Under the pieces are notes generated by a model. That model searched no databases and had not been told where the DNA came from. It worked only from the letters and a program-made list of their open reading frames with translations. Shown here in pieces: positions 26,039-34,050 of a DNA stretch of 64,000 bases. How positions within the stretch are numbered: position 1 is the stretch's first letter; each line of letters begins with the position of its first letter. This stretch comes from Okibacterium sp. HSC-33S16 (GTDB lineage: Bacteria; Actinomycetota; Actinomycetes; Actinomycetales; Microbacteriaceae): assembly GCF_024171565.1 (NCBI RefSeq), contig NZ_JALJZZ010000002.1, forward strand, positions 616,031 through 680,030, written 5' to 3'. A program made the position numbers and the translations under genes.

Positions 26039-27562
26039 TCAGTACGCCCCAACCGGTTTGAGGAGCACCTTGACGGTGCGCCAGACGATCATCAGGTCAC
26101 CGGTGAGTGACCAGTTCTCCACGTAATAGAGGTCAAGTCGCACGCTCTCGTCCCAACTGAGGTCGCTCCGGCCGTTGACCTGCCACATGCCGGTGAGGCC
26201 GGGCTTGATGTACAGCCGGCGGTGCACGTGGTCTTCGTAGGCCTCGACTTCACGCGGAAGCGGTGGGCGCGGGCCGACGAGGCTCATGTCACCCAGAAGT
26301 ACGTTCCAGAGTTGGGGCAGTTCGTCGATCGAGAACTTGCGGAGGATGCGGCCCACCGTGGTGACGCGCGGGTCGTCCTTGAGCTTGAAGAGCAGCCCGT
26401 TGCCCTGGTTCTGCTCGGTGAGCTTCGCCAAATCGCTCTCGGCCGTCGTCACCATCGAGCGGAACTTCACCATCCGGAACGTGCGCTGGCCGCGGCCCAC
26501 CCGTTCCTGGGTGAAGAAGACCGGCCCGCCGTCGTCGAGCCTGATGAACAGGGCGACGGCAAGGAAGACGGGAGTGAGCACAATAATTCCAGCAGCGGAT
26601 GCCACGACGTCGAACGCCCGCTTGAGGACGTGCTTGCCGCCTTCAAACTGGGGAATCTCGACGTGGATGAGCGGAAGGCCTTCAACCGGACGGAAATGAA
26701 TTCGCGGCCCAGCGACATCCGTCAATTGGGACGCCAGAACGAGGTCGGTTGCGGTTCCCTCCAGCTGCCAGCCGAGGTTGCGGATGAAGTTCGCGCCGCC
26801 TTTGGGCTGGCCGGCGATGATCACGGTGTCTGCACCGACGTTGCGAGCGACTTGGGCAACATTCGTCATGCCAAGAACGGGAACCGGTTTCTGGCCGGTG
26901 GTCACAGTGTGGGCGTCGGTGTTGGAGACGACGGCACCCACGACGTTGTATGCGGCGCCCGACTTCTGTTGGATCTGCCGGATGACGTAACCGACATCGT
27001 CGAGCTCACCGACAACGAGCGCCCGGCAGAGGTAGTGGTCGAGGGTGCGCTGCGAGACGAGCCAGCGGCGCCACAGCCAGTGGGCGCCGAGCAGGCTGAC
27101 CGTGCCGAGGGGGAGAGCCAGCATGAAGTAGCCGCGAGCGATGTCGACCTTAAGAACGAGGAAGACGATGGCGAGGAGGCCGAAGGCGGTGGCGCTTGCG
27201 TTGATGATGCGTTTGTACTCGCTGGCCCCGACGCCGATGACGCGGGAGTCGTGCACGCCGAAGGCGAAGAGTGCGACCAGCCAGGAGGCGACGATGGTTG
27301 CGGAGATGAGGATGTACTGGGCATCTTCGATGCGCGCGCTCAGGGGGATCGCCTCGATGCCGAATCGGAGCGAGAACGCGATGGTGACCGCCAAAAGAAC
27401 TGTAGCGACGTCGGTCAGCCGAAGGCGCGTTCGGTAGTTGCGCGCCCACACCCGCTCGGATTCCTGGCGGAGTGTGTGGTCCTTGGCTTCGGCTCCGAGG
27501 CTGACGCGGACGCGCGGCCGGGTGAAGCTGGGAAAGAATATGCGTGATTTGACTTCGGTCAT
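26039..27562 (-). CDS. Polyprenyl glycosylphosphotransferase (EPS-priming sugar transferase)
   Basis: The 507-residue protein has four to five N-terminal membrane helices, a CoA-binding-like central domain and a C-terminal bacterial sugar transferase domain. The last begins with KRAFDVVASAAGIIVLTPVF and contains FTQERVGRGQRTFRMVKFRSM, DELPQLWNVLLGDMSLVGPR and GLTGMWQVNGRS. This matches WbaP/CpsE-type enzymes, which move a sugar-1-phosphate onto undecaprenyl phosphate and start the repeat unit. The ATG at 27562 was chosen since the longer reading frame upstream lacks homology and crosses operator-like sites. It is first in the minus-strand operon, with two palindromes about 170 and 245 bp upstream. 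Confidence 0.9.
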   Translation of the reverse strand: MTEVKSRIFFPSFTRPRVRVSLGAEAKDHTLRQESERVWARNYRTRLRLTDVATVLLAVTIAFSLRFGIEAIPLSARIEDAQYILISATIVASWLVALFAFGVHDSRVIGVGASEYKRIINASATAFGLLAIVFLVLKVDIARGYFMLALPLGTVSLLGAHWLWRRWLVSQRTLDHYLCRALVVGELDDVGYVIRQIQQKSGAAYNVVGAVVSNTDAHTVTTGQKPVPVLGMTNVAQVARNVGADTVIIAGQPKGGANFIRNLGWQLEGTATDLVLASQLTDVAGPRIHFRPVEGLPLIHVEIPQFEGGKHVLKRAFDVVASAAGIIVLTPVFLAVALFIRLDDGGPVFFTQERVGRGQRTFRMVKFRSMVTTAESDLAKLTEQNQGNGLLFKLKDDPRVTTVGRILRKFSIDELPQLWNVLLGDMSLVGPRPPLPREVEAYEDHVHRRLYIKPGLTGMWQVNGRSDLSWDESVRLDLYYVENWSLTGDLMIVWRTVKVLLKPVGAY

Positions 27563-27730
27563 GACCTGCCGCGCTCGTTCGTTTCGATGTGTGGGGGAGC
27601 AGCGACGGGCTCGCGCGTGATGCGTGATGTCATGACGTGTCCCCTGTCCGTTTTCGGCGCACCGGACGTCGCCAGGTCGGGGCGTTGGAACGCCGATGAG
27701 CCCGGCAGGAAGATTCGCATCGGTAAGAAT

Positions 27731-27745
27731 GCGAGAATGCCTCAC
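27731..27745. promoter_or_regulatory. 15-bp palindrome, promoter-proximal copy before the sugar-transferase operon
   Basis: GCGAGAATGCCTCAC is a dyad matching GTGAGGATTCCTCAC at 11 of 15 positions, and its reverse complement GTGAGGCATTCTCGC fits the shared consensus. It lies about 170 bp before the sugar-transferase ATG and 60 bp from the second, perfect copy. It is a candidate operator for the minus-strand EPS operon. Confidence 0.5.
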
Positions 27746-27805
27746 GTTTGGTGCACTATTGACAGTAGCGTCGCGAGCGAATCCCGCCTCCCCCCAGATA
27801 GAGGG

Positions 27806-27820
27806 GTGAGGATTCCTCAC
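27806..27820. promoter_or_regulatory. Perfect 15-bp palindrome before the sugar-transferase operon
   Basis: GTGAGGATTCCTCAC is a perfect 7-1-7 palindrome. On the minus strand it directly follows TAGAAT (27826-27821), a good -10 hexamer, so the predicted start site falls inside the palindrome. That geometry suggests a repressor operator. It is the best copy of a motif found at five EPS promoters and could also affect the divergent VOC gene. Confidence 0.6.
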
Positions 27821-27852
27821 ATTCTAGTTCACGCAGCAAGGAGCAGGTCCCA

Positions 27853-28209
27853 GTGTCAGTTACACACGTTCTCGCCGTCGTTCCGGTGAGAGACTTCGCG
27901 GCGTCACTCTCCTGGTACGAAACCCTCTTCGGCTTTCCGCCTACCAACATTCCGATGCCCGGCATCCTCGCTGAGTGGCGGGTAACGCACAACGGGTGGA
28001 TTCAGATGACGGTCGCGGCTGAACACGCAGGGAGAACGCTCGTGAATCTCGCCGTTGACGAACTCGAATGGCACCTGGCTGAGCTCGAGAACCGTGGGTT
28101 CTCGGTCGGAGAGGTCCAGATCGCCAGCAAGAACGTCCAACTGGCATCCTTGCGCGATCCCGACGGCAACACCGTCACCTTCATCGGCAACTTCCGCGAG
28201 GAATACTGA
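27853..28209 (+). CDS. VOC family (glyoxalase/bleomycin-resistance fold) protein
   Basis: The 118-residue protein is a single vicinal-oxygen-chelate module: VTHVLAVVPVRDFAASLSWYE at the start and LASLRDPDGNTVTFIGNF at the end form the paired beta-alpha-beta-beta-beta units. VOC proteins act as dioxygenases, glyoxalases, isomerases or drug-binding proteins; the substrate cannot be read here. The start is GTG 27853. It diverges from the EPS operon and precedes the guanidine riboswitch and SMR gene, but no shared function is evident. Confidence 0.75.
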   Translation: MSVTHVLAVVPVRDFAASLSWYETLFGFPPTNIPMPGILAEWRVTHNGWIQMTVAAEHAGRTLVNLAVDELEWHLAELENRGFSVGEVQIASKNVQLASLRDPDGNTVTFIGNFREEY

Positions 28210-28259
28210 CCCGGCGCCTGCACAGGGACTGCTCATCGACCGTCGCTAGACTGAATCCA

Positions 28260-28278
28260 GGTCGGTTTCCTCCCGACC
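28260..28278 (+). other. 5' hairpin abutting the guanidine-III riboswitch
   Basis: GGTCGG (28260-28265) pairs with CCGACC (28273-28278) around a seven-nt loop, immediately 5' of the riboswitch core. It may help fold the leader or stack on the pseudoknot. Its role is inference. Confidence 0.4.
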
Positions 28279-28319
28279 CCGGACGAGGGATCAGTACCCG
28301 GACTGCGACAAGACTGGCC
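28279..28319 (+). ncRNA. Guanidine-III (ykkC-III) riboswitch
   Basis: The segment contains CCGGACGAGG, then TACCCGG, then GACAAGACTGG in the order and spacing of the guanidine-III class. From memory it matches the Thermobifida fusca 41-nt riboswitch at these conserved blocks, and the CCGG/CCGG pseudoknot pairing is present. It lies 13 nt before the start codon of an SMR gene, so ligand binding most likely frees the ribosome site. This class senses guanidinium and normally switches on its export or breakdown. Confidence 0.9.
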
Positions 28320-28332
28320 AGAAATAGTCGCC

Positions 28333-28656
28333 ATGTCATGGATCATCCTTATCGCGTCCGGCATCCTCGAAGCCGTCTGGGCCACAGCGCTCGGCAAATC
28401 CGAGGGCTTCACCAAGCTCTGGCCATCCGTGCTCTTCGTGGGAGCGCTCGCGCTCAGCATGAGCGGTCTCGCCTGGGCGATGCGCGAAATCCCCATCGGT
28501 ACGGCGTACGCCGTCTGGGTCGGCATCGGCGCGGCGCTCACTGTCGCGTGGTCGATGATCACCGGCGACGCGAGCATCTCGTGGATCAAGATCCTGCTGC
28601 TCGTCGGCTTGATCGGCTGCATCGTCGGGCTCAAGCTCGTCGACGACGCCCATTAG
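28333..28656 (+). CDS. SMR family guanidinium exporter (Gdx/SugE type)
   Basis: The 107-residue protein has four membrane helices. The first contains ASGILEAVWATALGKSEGFT, the SugE/Gdx signature with the essential Glu at residue 13 or 14. The second helix region GTAYAVWVGIGAAL is the usual SMR signature. Members act as antiparallel dimers exchanging protons for guanidinium. The upstream guanidine-III riboswitch strongly supports the guanidinium subtype rather than a broad quaternary-ammonium pump. It is a single gene with no SMR partner next to it. Confidence 0.92.
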   Translation: MSWIILIASGILEAVWATALGKSEGFTKLWPSVLFVGALALSMSGLAWAMREIPIGTAYAVWVGIGAALTVAWSMITGDASISWIKILLLVGLIGCIVGLKLVDDAH

Positions 28657-28675
28657 AACCGAAAAAGGGCATAAA

Positions 28676-28710
28676 GAAATCCCCGCAAGTAGAAGCCTTA
28701 CGAGGATTTC
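28676..28710 (-). terminator. Probable terminator after tRNA-Phe
   Basis: GAAATCCTCG and CGGGGATTTC pair over about nine base pairs with one mismatch, read on the minus strand and followed by TTTATGCCC. It stands just downstream of the tRNA-Phe 3' end. The T-run is imperfect. Confidence 0.5.
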
Positions 28711-28712
28711 AG

Positions 28713-28785
28713 TGGCTCCGACGGGCGTCGATCCCGTGACCTCACGATTTTCAGTCGTGCGCTCTACCAACTGAGCTACAGAGCC
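28713..28785 (-). tRNA. tRNA-Phe (GAA)
   Basis: On the minus strand a 73-nt cloverleaf has acceptor stem GGCTCTG/CGGAGCC, D-arm GCTC-AGTTGGTA-GAGC, and anticodon stem CACGA/TCGTG with loop CTGAAAA (anticodon GAA). The T-arm is ACGGG/CCCGT. The 3' CCA is not encoded. It is third in a tRNA-Glu/Asp/Phe cluster transcribed leftward. Confidence 0.97.
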
Positions 28786-28811
28786 GAACGGCTGGAATGC
28801 CGCTGGAAGGT

Positions 28812-28835
28812 GAAAAACCCTTCCTTTCGGAAGGG
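28812..28835 (-). terminator. Intrinsic terminator between tRNA-Asp and tRNA-Phe
   Basis: On the minus strand CCCTTCC-GAAA-GGAAGGG forms a perfect 7-bp stem with a GAAA tetraloop, followed by TTTTTC. It is a textbook intrinsic terminator located inside the tRNA cluster, so tRNA-Phe would depend on read-through or its own promoter. Confidence 0.8.
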
Positions 28836-28847
28836 CTTCCACTTCAG

Positions 28848-28921
28848 CGACCCTGACGGGACTTGAACCCGCGACCTCCGCCGTGACAGGGCGGCACGCT
28901 AACCAACTGCGCTACAGGGCC
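28848..28921 (-). tRNA. tRNA-Asp (GTC)
   Basis: A 74-nt minus-strand cloverleaf has acceptor stem GGCCCTG/CAGGGTC, anticodon stem CCGCC/GGCGG with loop CTGTCAC (anticodon GTC), T-arm GCGGG/CCCGT and discriminator G. CCA is not encoded. It lies 35 bp after tRNA-Glu. Confidence 0.97.
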
Positions 28922-28956
28922 TTACTTTTTACTTGTTTTCATTCTAGTAGTTATTG

Positions 28957-29029
28957 TGACCCCAACGGGATTCGAACCCGTGCTACCGCCGTGAAAGGGC
29001 GGCGTCCTAGGCCACTAAACGATGGGGCC
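28957..29029 (-). tRNA. tRNA-Glu (TTC)
   Basis: A 73-nt minus-strand cloverleaf has acceptor stem GGCCCCA/TGGGGTC, anticodon loop CTTTCAC (anticodon TTC) on a CCGCC/GGCGG stem, and T-arm ACGGG/CCCGT with TTCGAAT loop. CCA is not encoded. It is first in the cluster, downstream of a promoter at 29067-29096. Confidence 0.97.
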
Positions 29030-29066
29030 GCGAGCCTTTGAGGGGCTCTGTAACTACCGAGAAGTA

Positions 29067-29096
29067 AGCATACGGTGCTCAGACACGTTTTTGCAA
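29067..29096 (-). promoter_or_regulatory. Promoter of the Glu-Asp-Phe tRNA cluster
   Basis: On the minus strand TTGCAA (29096-29091) and TATGCT (29072-29067) are separated by 18 nt. They lie about 38 bp before tRNA-Glu. The hexamers resemble housekeeping sigma -35/-10 elements. Confidence 0.55.
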
Positions 29097-29147
29097 AACG
29101 AGCGAGTGCTGAGTGCAAAAACAGCGGGATTCCGCCACTTTTACGAG

Positions 29148-29181
29148 GAAACCCCGCATCCAAAAATGGTTGCGGGGTTTC
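29148..29181 (-). terminator. Strong hairpin downstream of ppa
   Basis: GAAACCCCGCA (29148-29158) and TGCGGGGTTTC (29171-29181) form a perfect 11-bp stem with a 12-nt loop. It is 20 bp past the pyrophosphatase stop codon on the minus strand. There is no clean T-run, but the position fits transcription termination of ppa. Confidence 0.65.
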
Positions 29182-29200
29182 GAATCGAAAAAACGGATGC

Positions 29201-29695
29201 CTAGTGGGCGCCTTCTTCGCGCAGCTTGACGATTCCTGCTTCGATGATCGCTTCAGCTTCCTTGGCGTCGCCCCAGCCCTCGATCTTGACCCACTTGTTG
29301 GGCTCGAGGTCCTTGTAGCGAGCGAAGAAGTGCTCGAGCTCGTTGCGGGTCTGCTCCGGAACATCGGTGATGTCCTGGATGTGAGCCCAGCGCGGGTCCT
29401 TGTACTGCACGCACACGACCTTGGCGTCCGAACCGGCCTCATCGCTCATGTTGAGCACGCCGACCGGGCGAACCTTGACGCCGACGCCGGGGAAGACCGG
29501 GTACTCGAGCAGCACGAGGGCGTCGACCGGGTCACCGTCGAGACCGAGGGTGTTCTCGAAGTAGCCGTAGTCCACCGGGTAGGTAAAAGCGGTGAACAAA
29601 ACGCGGTCCAGGTACACGCGACCGGTTTCGTGGTCGACCTCGTACTTGTTGCGGCTGCCCTTGGGGATTTCTACGACGACGTCATATTCGGCCAT
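29201..29695 (-). CDS. ppa: Soluble inorganic pyrophosphatase
   Basis: The 164-residue family I pyrophosphatase carries EIPKGSRNKYEVD near the N-terminus, YPVDYGYFENTLG, and the metal-binding signature DGDPVDALVL. It hydrolyses PPi to two phosphates with Mg2+ in the cytoplasm and drives biosynthetic reactions forward. ATG 29695 was chosen because GGAGGAG is 9 nt upstream and the homology begins with MAEYDVVVEIPKG. A longer in-frame extension crosses the divergent tilS gene and is spurious. Length fits actinobacterial Ppa. Confidence 0.96.
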   Translation of the reverse strand: MAEYDVVVEIPKGSRNKYEVDHETGRVYLDRVLFTAFTYPVDYGYFENTLGLDGDPVDALVLLEYPVFPGVGVKVRPVGVLNMSDEAGSDAKVVCVQYKDPRWAHIQDITDVPEQTRNELEHFFARYKDLEPNKWVKIEGWGDAKEAEAIIEAGIVKLREEGAH

Positions 29696-29739
29696 AAGTG
29701 TGTTCTCCTCCGTGTGAAAGTCTGGAATAACGTTACTTG

Positions 29740-30756
29740 ATGCCCACAAACAGTAGTCCTCGACGCCCGCCGCTCGACCGAGCGGTCGCTCTCGTGCGCC
29801 ACGCCGTTCGCTCGAGCCTCGTCGCGAACGTTCGACCCGGCGACACCGTACTCGTCGGGCTGAGCGGCGGACCCGACTCGCTGGCCCTCGCGGCGGCCAC
29901 CGCGTTCGAAGCCAGCAAGCAGGGCATCTCTGCGGGCGCGGTGATCGTCGACCACGGACTTCAGGGCGGATCAGCGGATGTCGCCTCCCGAGCTGCGGCA
30001 CACGCTCGGGCGCTCGGGCTGATGCCTGTGATTGAAACGCGGGTGGTGATCAGCGGCGCCGGTGGGCCCGAGGCGGCGGCTCGAACCGCGCGTTACAAAG
30101 CGTTCCAATCCGCGCTTCGCGACACCGGGGCATCCGCTCTTCTGCTGGGCCACACGCTGGACGACCAGGCCGAAACGGTGCTTCTGGGGCTCGCCCGCGG
30201 ATCGGGATCAGGCAGTCTGATGGGTATGGCACCGGTCAGCGGAAGCTACCTGCGACCGCTGCTCGGCGTTCGCCGGGACGACACCCACGCTGCGTGCGTC
30301 GCCGAAGGGTTGGAGTCGTGGACCGACCCGCACAACAGCGACCCCGCCTTCACTCGCGTGCGTGTGCGCGAGAGAGTGTTGCCGGTGCTCGAGCGCGAGC
30401 TCGGCCCGGGCATCGCCGAGGCGCTCGCCCGAACGGCCGAGCAGCTGCGCGAGGACACCGAGGCGTTCGACGCGATGATCGACGAGTTCATCGAGGAGAT
30501 TTGCGAGCCGGCCGAAGCGGGAATCGCCGTCTCGGTGGCGGCCCTCGGCGCGAACCCTGCCGCGCTTCGGCACCGCATCATTCGCATGGTCGCATACAGC
30601 GAGTTCGGCCAGTCGTTGTCGCGCCAGCACACCCTCGCCATCGCGGCGCTTGTGACCGACTGGAAGGGCCAGGGACCGATCAACGTTCCCGGTATTTCGG
30701 TGACCCGGAACGGCGGGCTGCTCGAATTTTCGGCCCAGGCCCCCGCGGTAGGATGA
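29740..30756 (+). CDS. tilS: tRNA(Ile)-lysidine synthase
   Basis: The 338-residue protein has the PP-loop motif VLVGLSGGPDSLALAAA (SGGxDS) near residue 38 and the GHTLDDQAETVLLGLARGSG segment typical of TilS. It ligates lysine to C34 of tRNA-Ile (CAU anticodon), changing decoding from AUG to AUA, using ATP. The start is taken as ATG 29740, directly after an in-frame TTG. It diverges from ppa and is followed 4 bp later by hpt. The gene order tilS-hpt-ftsH-folE is conserved in Actinobacteria. Confidence 0.92.
   Translation: MPTNSSPRRPPLDRAVALVRHAVRSSLVANVRPGDTVLVGLSGGPDSLALAAATAFEASKQGISAGAVIVDHGLQGGSADVASRAAAHARALGLMPVIETRVVISGAGGPEAAARTARYKAFQSALRDTGASALLLGHTLDDQAETVLLGLARGSGSGSLMGMAPVSGSYLRPLLGVRRDDTHAACVAEGLESWTDPHNSDPAFTRVRVRERVLPVLERELGPGIAEALARTAEQLREDTEAFDAMIDEFIEEICEPAEAGIAVSVAALGANPAALRHRIIRMVAYSEFGQSLSRQHTLAIAALVTDWKGQGPINVPGISVTRNGGLLEFSAQAPAVG
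30749..30754 (+). promoter_or_regulatory. -10 element placed for a leaderless hpt transcript
   Basis: TAGGAT ends 6 nt before the hpt ATG, so transcription would begin at or next to the start codon. It overlaps the end of tilS. Part of a recurring pattern in this window. Confidence 0.45.
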
Positions 30757-30760
30757 GTCC

Positions 30761-31312
30761 ATGGAATCGAGCGACATTGCAGGCGACCTCACAGACATTC
30801 TCGTTACCGAGCAGCAGATCCACGAGAAGCTCGATGAGCTCGCCGCCCAGATCGACTCCGATTACGAAGGCAAGGACCTCCTCCTCGTCGGTGTGCTGAA
30901 GGGCGCGGTCATGGTCATGGCTGACCTGTCGCGTGCCATGAAGAAGCACGTCTCGATCGACTGGATGGCCGTCTCCTCCTACGGCGCAGGAACCAAGTCG
31001 AGCGGTGTCGTCCAGATCCGGAAAGACCTCGACTCCGACCTCACCGGTCGCCATGTGCTGATTGTTGAAGACATCATCGACTCAGGCCTTACCCTGTCGT
31101 GGCTGCTCGAGAACTTTGCGTCGCGCGGTGCCGCCTCCATCGAGGTCTGCGCACTGCTGCGCAAGCCCAAGGCCGCGAAGGTGGAGATCGACTGCAAGTA
31201 CGTCGGCTTCGACATCCCCACCGACTTCGTTGTGGGCTACGGACTCGACTTCGACGAGCGCTACCGCAACCTCCGCGACGTGGCCGTCCTGGCCCCGCAC
31301 GTCTACTCCTAA
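30761..31312 (+). CDS. hpt: Hypoxanthine phosphoribosyltransferase
   Basis: The 183-residue type I phosphoribosyltransferase has the PRPP-binding loop HVLIVEDIIDSGLTLSWL and an N-terminal LLLVGVLKGAVMVMADLSR segment. It salvages hypoxanthine and guanine to IMP and GMP using PRPP. Length and order match the bacterial family. It follows tilS by 4 bp and precedes ftsH, an arrangement conserved widely in Gram-positive bacteria. The ATG is preceded by a possible -10 rather than a Shine-Dalgarno sequence. Confidence 0.95.
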   Translation: MESSDIAGDLTDILVTEQQIHEKLDELAAQIDSDYEGKDLLLVGVLKGAVMVMADLSRAMKKHVSIDWMAVSSYGAGTKSSGVVQIRKDLDSDLTGRHVLIVEDIIDSGLTLSWLLENFASRGAASIEVCALLRKPKAAKVEIDCKYVGFDIPTDFVVGYGLDFDERYRNLRDVAVLAPHVYS

Positions 31313-31453
31313 CCTTCCCGGCCGCTTCGCCGTTTCCCCTTGCGGCGAACATAGAGGCGCCGCCCAGCTTTTCGACGATAACCTTGAGGCCACAAGGCGC
31401 AAGGCGTCTTCACGTACCTTCAGAAAGGTGTTGGGCATCCGCTCATCCGCACT

Positions 31454-33454
31454 ATGAATTTCAAGCGCATCTTCAAAGGCCCGCTGCCCTACATTCTCAT
31501 TGCCGTGCTGGTCTTCTTCATCGGCTCAAGCCTGCTCAACCTCAACGGATACAAAGAGGTGTCAACCGAGCACGGACTCGAGTTGCTGCAGGACGGCAAG
31601 GTCGCCAACGCGACCCTGACCGAGGGTGACAACCGCGCTGACCTGACCCTCGACAAGGCCGATGGCGATAACGGCAAGATGGTGCAGTTCTACTACATCA
31701 GCGCCCGCGCAGACGATGTCGTCGCGGCGGTCGACGAGGCAGCCCCCTCTGACGGCTTCAACGATAAAGTTCCGCAGCCCAGCTGGTGGCTCTCCGCGCT
31801 TGGACTCCTCCTCCCGCTTCTGCTCATCGGTGTGTTCTTCTGGATCATGCTCTCGAGCATGCAAGGCGGCGGCAGCAAGGTTATGCAGTTCGGCAAATCC
31901 AAGGCCAAGCTCGTCTCCAAGGAATCGCCCAAGGTCACCTTCGAAGACGTCGCCGGCAGTGATGAGGCCATCGAAGAGCTCGAAGAGATCAAGGACTTCC
32001 TGAAGGAGCCCGCTCGCTTCCAGGCCGTCGGCGCCCGGATCCCGAAGGGTGTGCTGCTGTACGGCCCTCCAGGAACCGGTAAGACACTTCTCGCTCGCGC
32101 TGTCGCGGGTGAAGCCGGCGTGCCGTTCTACTCGATTTCCGGATCTGACTTCGTTGAGATGTTCGTCGGTGTCGGTGCGAGCCGAGTGCGCGACCTCTTC
32201 CAGCAGGCCAAGGAGAACGCTCCCGCAATCATCTTCGTCGATGAGATCGACGCCGTCGGGCGGCACCGCGGCGCCGGCATGGGCGGCGGGCACGACGAGC
32301 GCGAACAGACGCTCAACCAGCTCCTCGTCGAGATGGACGGCTTTGACCCCAAGGCGAATGTCATCATGATCGCGGCGACGAACCGTCCGGATATCCTCGA
32401 CCCCGCGCTCCTTCGCCCGGGACGGTTCGACCGCCAGATCGGCGTCGATGCACCCGACCTCAAGGGCCGCAACAAGATCCTCGAGGTGCACGCCAAGGGC
32501 AAGCCGATGTCGGAGAACGTCGACCTCGAGGTTCTGGCGCGCAAGACTCCTGGCTTCACGGGAGCCGACCTGGCCAACGTTCTCAACGAGGCAGCGCTGC
32601 TCACCGCGCGGTCGAATGCCCAGATCATCGACAACCGCGCCCTCGACGAGGCCGTCGACCGTGTGATGGCCGGACCGCAACGCCGCAGCCGTGTGATGCG
32701 CGATCAGGAGAAGCTCATCACCGCGTACCACGAGGGCGGCCACGCTCTCGCTGCGGCAGCGATGCGCAACACTGACCCGGTGACGAAGGTCACCATTCTT
32801 CCCCGCGGCCGTGCCCTCGGCTACACCATGGTGCTTCCGCTTGAAGACAAGTACTCCGTCACGCGTAACGAACTGCTCGACCAGCTGACCTACGCCATGG
32901 GTGGCCGCGTCGCCGAGGAGATGGTGTTCCACGATCCGACCACCGGTGCGTCGAACGACATTGAGAAGGCGACGGGGATTGCCCGCAAGATGGTCACCGA
33001 GTACGGCATGAGCTCAAACGTCGGTGCCATCAAGCTGGGTCAGTCCAGCGGTGAGGTCTTCCTCGGCCGCGACATGGGCCACCAGCGCGACTACTCCGAG
33101 CAGATCGCGGAGACCGTCGACAGCGAGGTGCGCGTGCTCGTTGAGCAGGCGCACGACGAAGCGTGGCTCGTACTCAACGAGAACCGCGACATCCTCGACC
33201 GCCTGGCGTCGGAGCTCCTGGAGAAGGAGACGCTCGACCACAACCAGCTGGCCGACATCTTCAAGGACATCAAGAAGCTGGCGCCGCGTCCGCAGTGGCT
33301 CTCGTCGACCAAGCGTCCGATCTCAGAACGACCGCCGATCGCTGTTCCGATCGCCAAGGCGCCCATCGATCCCGATGTGACCGACGGCGGCGTGCAGAGC
33401 GAATCGAGCATGCCACCCCTGTCGCAGTCCGACCCGCGCCCGGCAACGGCGTAG
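31454..33454 (+). CDS. ftsH: ATP-dependent zinc metalloprotease FtsH
   Basis: The 666-residue membrane protease has two N-terminal helices (residues about 9-27 and 111-133) around an external domain. An AAA+ module follows with Walker A GPPGTGKT, Walker [12 protein letters not shown] and the second-region-of-homology segment [19 protein letters not shown]. The zinc site is [11 protein letters not shown] (HExxH). It degrades unassembled membrane and regulatory proteins as a hexamer. The C-terminal tail is long and Pro/Ser-rich, as in Actinobacteria. It follows hpt after 141 bp and is 5 bp before folE. Confidence 0.97.
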   Translation: MNFKRIFKGPLPYILIAVLVFFIGSSLLNLNGYKEVSTEHGLELLQDGKVANATLTEGDNRADLTLDKADGDNGKMVQFYYISARADDVVAAVDEAAPSDGFNDKVPQPSWWLSALGLLLPLLLIGVFFWIMLSSMQGGGSKVMQFGKSKAKLVSKESPKVTFEDVAGSDEAIEELEEIKDFLKEPARFQAVGARIPKGVLLYGPPGTGKTLLARAVAGEAGVPFYSISGSDFVEMFVGVGASRVRDLFQQAKENAPAIIFVDEIDAVGRHRGAGMGGGHDEREQTLNQLLVEMDGFDPKANVIMIAATNRPDILDPALLRPGRFDRQIGVDAPDLKGRNKILEVHAKGKPMSENVDLEVLARKTPGFTGADLANVLNEAALLTARSNAQIIDNRALDEAVDRVMAGPQRRSRVMRDQEKLITAYHEGGHALAAAAMRNTDPVTKVTILPRGRALGYTMVLPLEDKYSVTRNELLDQLTYAMGGRVAEEMVFHDPTTGASNDIEKATGIARKMVTEYGMSSNVGAIKLGQSSGEVFLGRDMGHQRDYSEQIAETVDSEVRVLVEQAHDEAWLVLNENRDILDRLASELLEKETLDHNQLADIFKDIKKLAPRPQWLSSTKRPISERPPIAVPIAKAPIDPDVTDGGVQSESSMPPLSQSDPRPATA

Positions 33455-33459
33455 CGACG

Positions 33460-34050
33460 ATGGCGGGGGTCGATCGGCCTCGCATCGAGGCTGCCGTCAC
33501 CGAGCTGCTCGCGGCGATCGGCGAGAATCCTTCGCGAGAGGGATTGGCTCGCACGCCGGCGCGGGTAGCCGAGGCATATGCCGAGTTCTTCTCCGGGATC
33601 GGCGCGGACCCGCTCGACCACCTGCGTGACTCGGTTCCGGTCGGTAACTTCGGTAACGGGGAAGTGGTGCTGGTGAGGGACATCGCCTTCCGCTCGGTCT
33701 GCGAACACCACTTGCTCCCGTTTCTTGGCACCGCACACATTGCGTACCTGCCGGGGGACCGCATTGTGGGGCTTGGGCGGCTTCCGCTCGTTGTTGACAC
33801 TCTGGCGTCACGCCCTCAGCTGCAGGAACGGCTGACCGAACAGATCGCCGATGCCCTCGAGCAGGGACTCGAGGCCCGGGGTGTTCTCGTGATGCTCGAC
33901 GCGGTGCACGGGTGTGTGACCACCCGTGGATCGAGGCAAACCGCCTCATCGACAGTCACTGTCGCGAGTCGTGGTGAACTCGCTGACCCGGCCCGTCGGA
34001 CCGAAATTTTCGCGATGATCGGCTCGAGCGCGGAGAGCGCTCGTGGCTGA
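33460..34050 (+). CDS. folE: GTP cyclohydrolase I
   Basis: The 196-residue protein has ENPSREGLARTPARVAEAY, the zinc-binding segment SVCEHHLLPFLGTAHIAYLP, GLGRLPLVVD and the C-terminal HGCVTTRGSRQ with the second zinc cysteine. It converts GTP to 7,8-dihydroneopterin triphosphate, the first folate step. The true start is ATG 33460, five bases after the ftsH stop; an upstream in-frame extension lies within ftsH. It overlaps folP by 8 nt. Confidence 0.95.
   Translation: MAGVDRPRIEAAVTELLAAIGENPSREGLARTPARVAEAYAEFFSGIGADPLDHLRDSVPVGNFGNGEVVLVRDIAFRSVCEHHLLPFLGTAHIAYLPGDRIVGLGRLPLVVDTLASRPQLQERLTEQIADALEQGLEARGVLVMLDAVHGCVTTRGSRQTASSTVTVASRGELADPARRTEIFAMIGSSAESARG

Noticed and set aside
32731..32745. 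FtsH zinc motif HEGGH as a catalytic defect
   Set aside because: HExxH requires only the two His and Glu, which are kept; Gly for Ala is tolerated.
31562..32932. 456-codon minus-strand frame inside ftsH
   Set aside because: The plus strand carries the complete FtsH signature; the antisense frame has low-complexity composition and no recognisable domain.
33163..33459. N-terminal extension of folE
   Set aside because: The in-frame upstream part lies entirely in ftsH in another frame; homology starts at MAGVDRPRIE at 33460.
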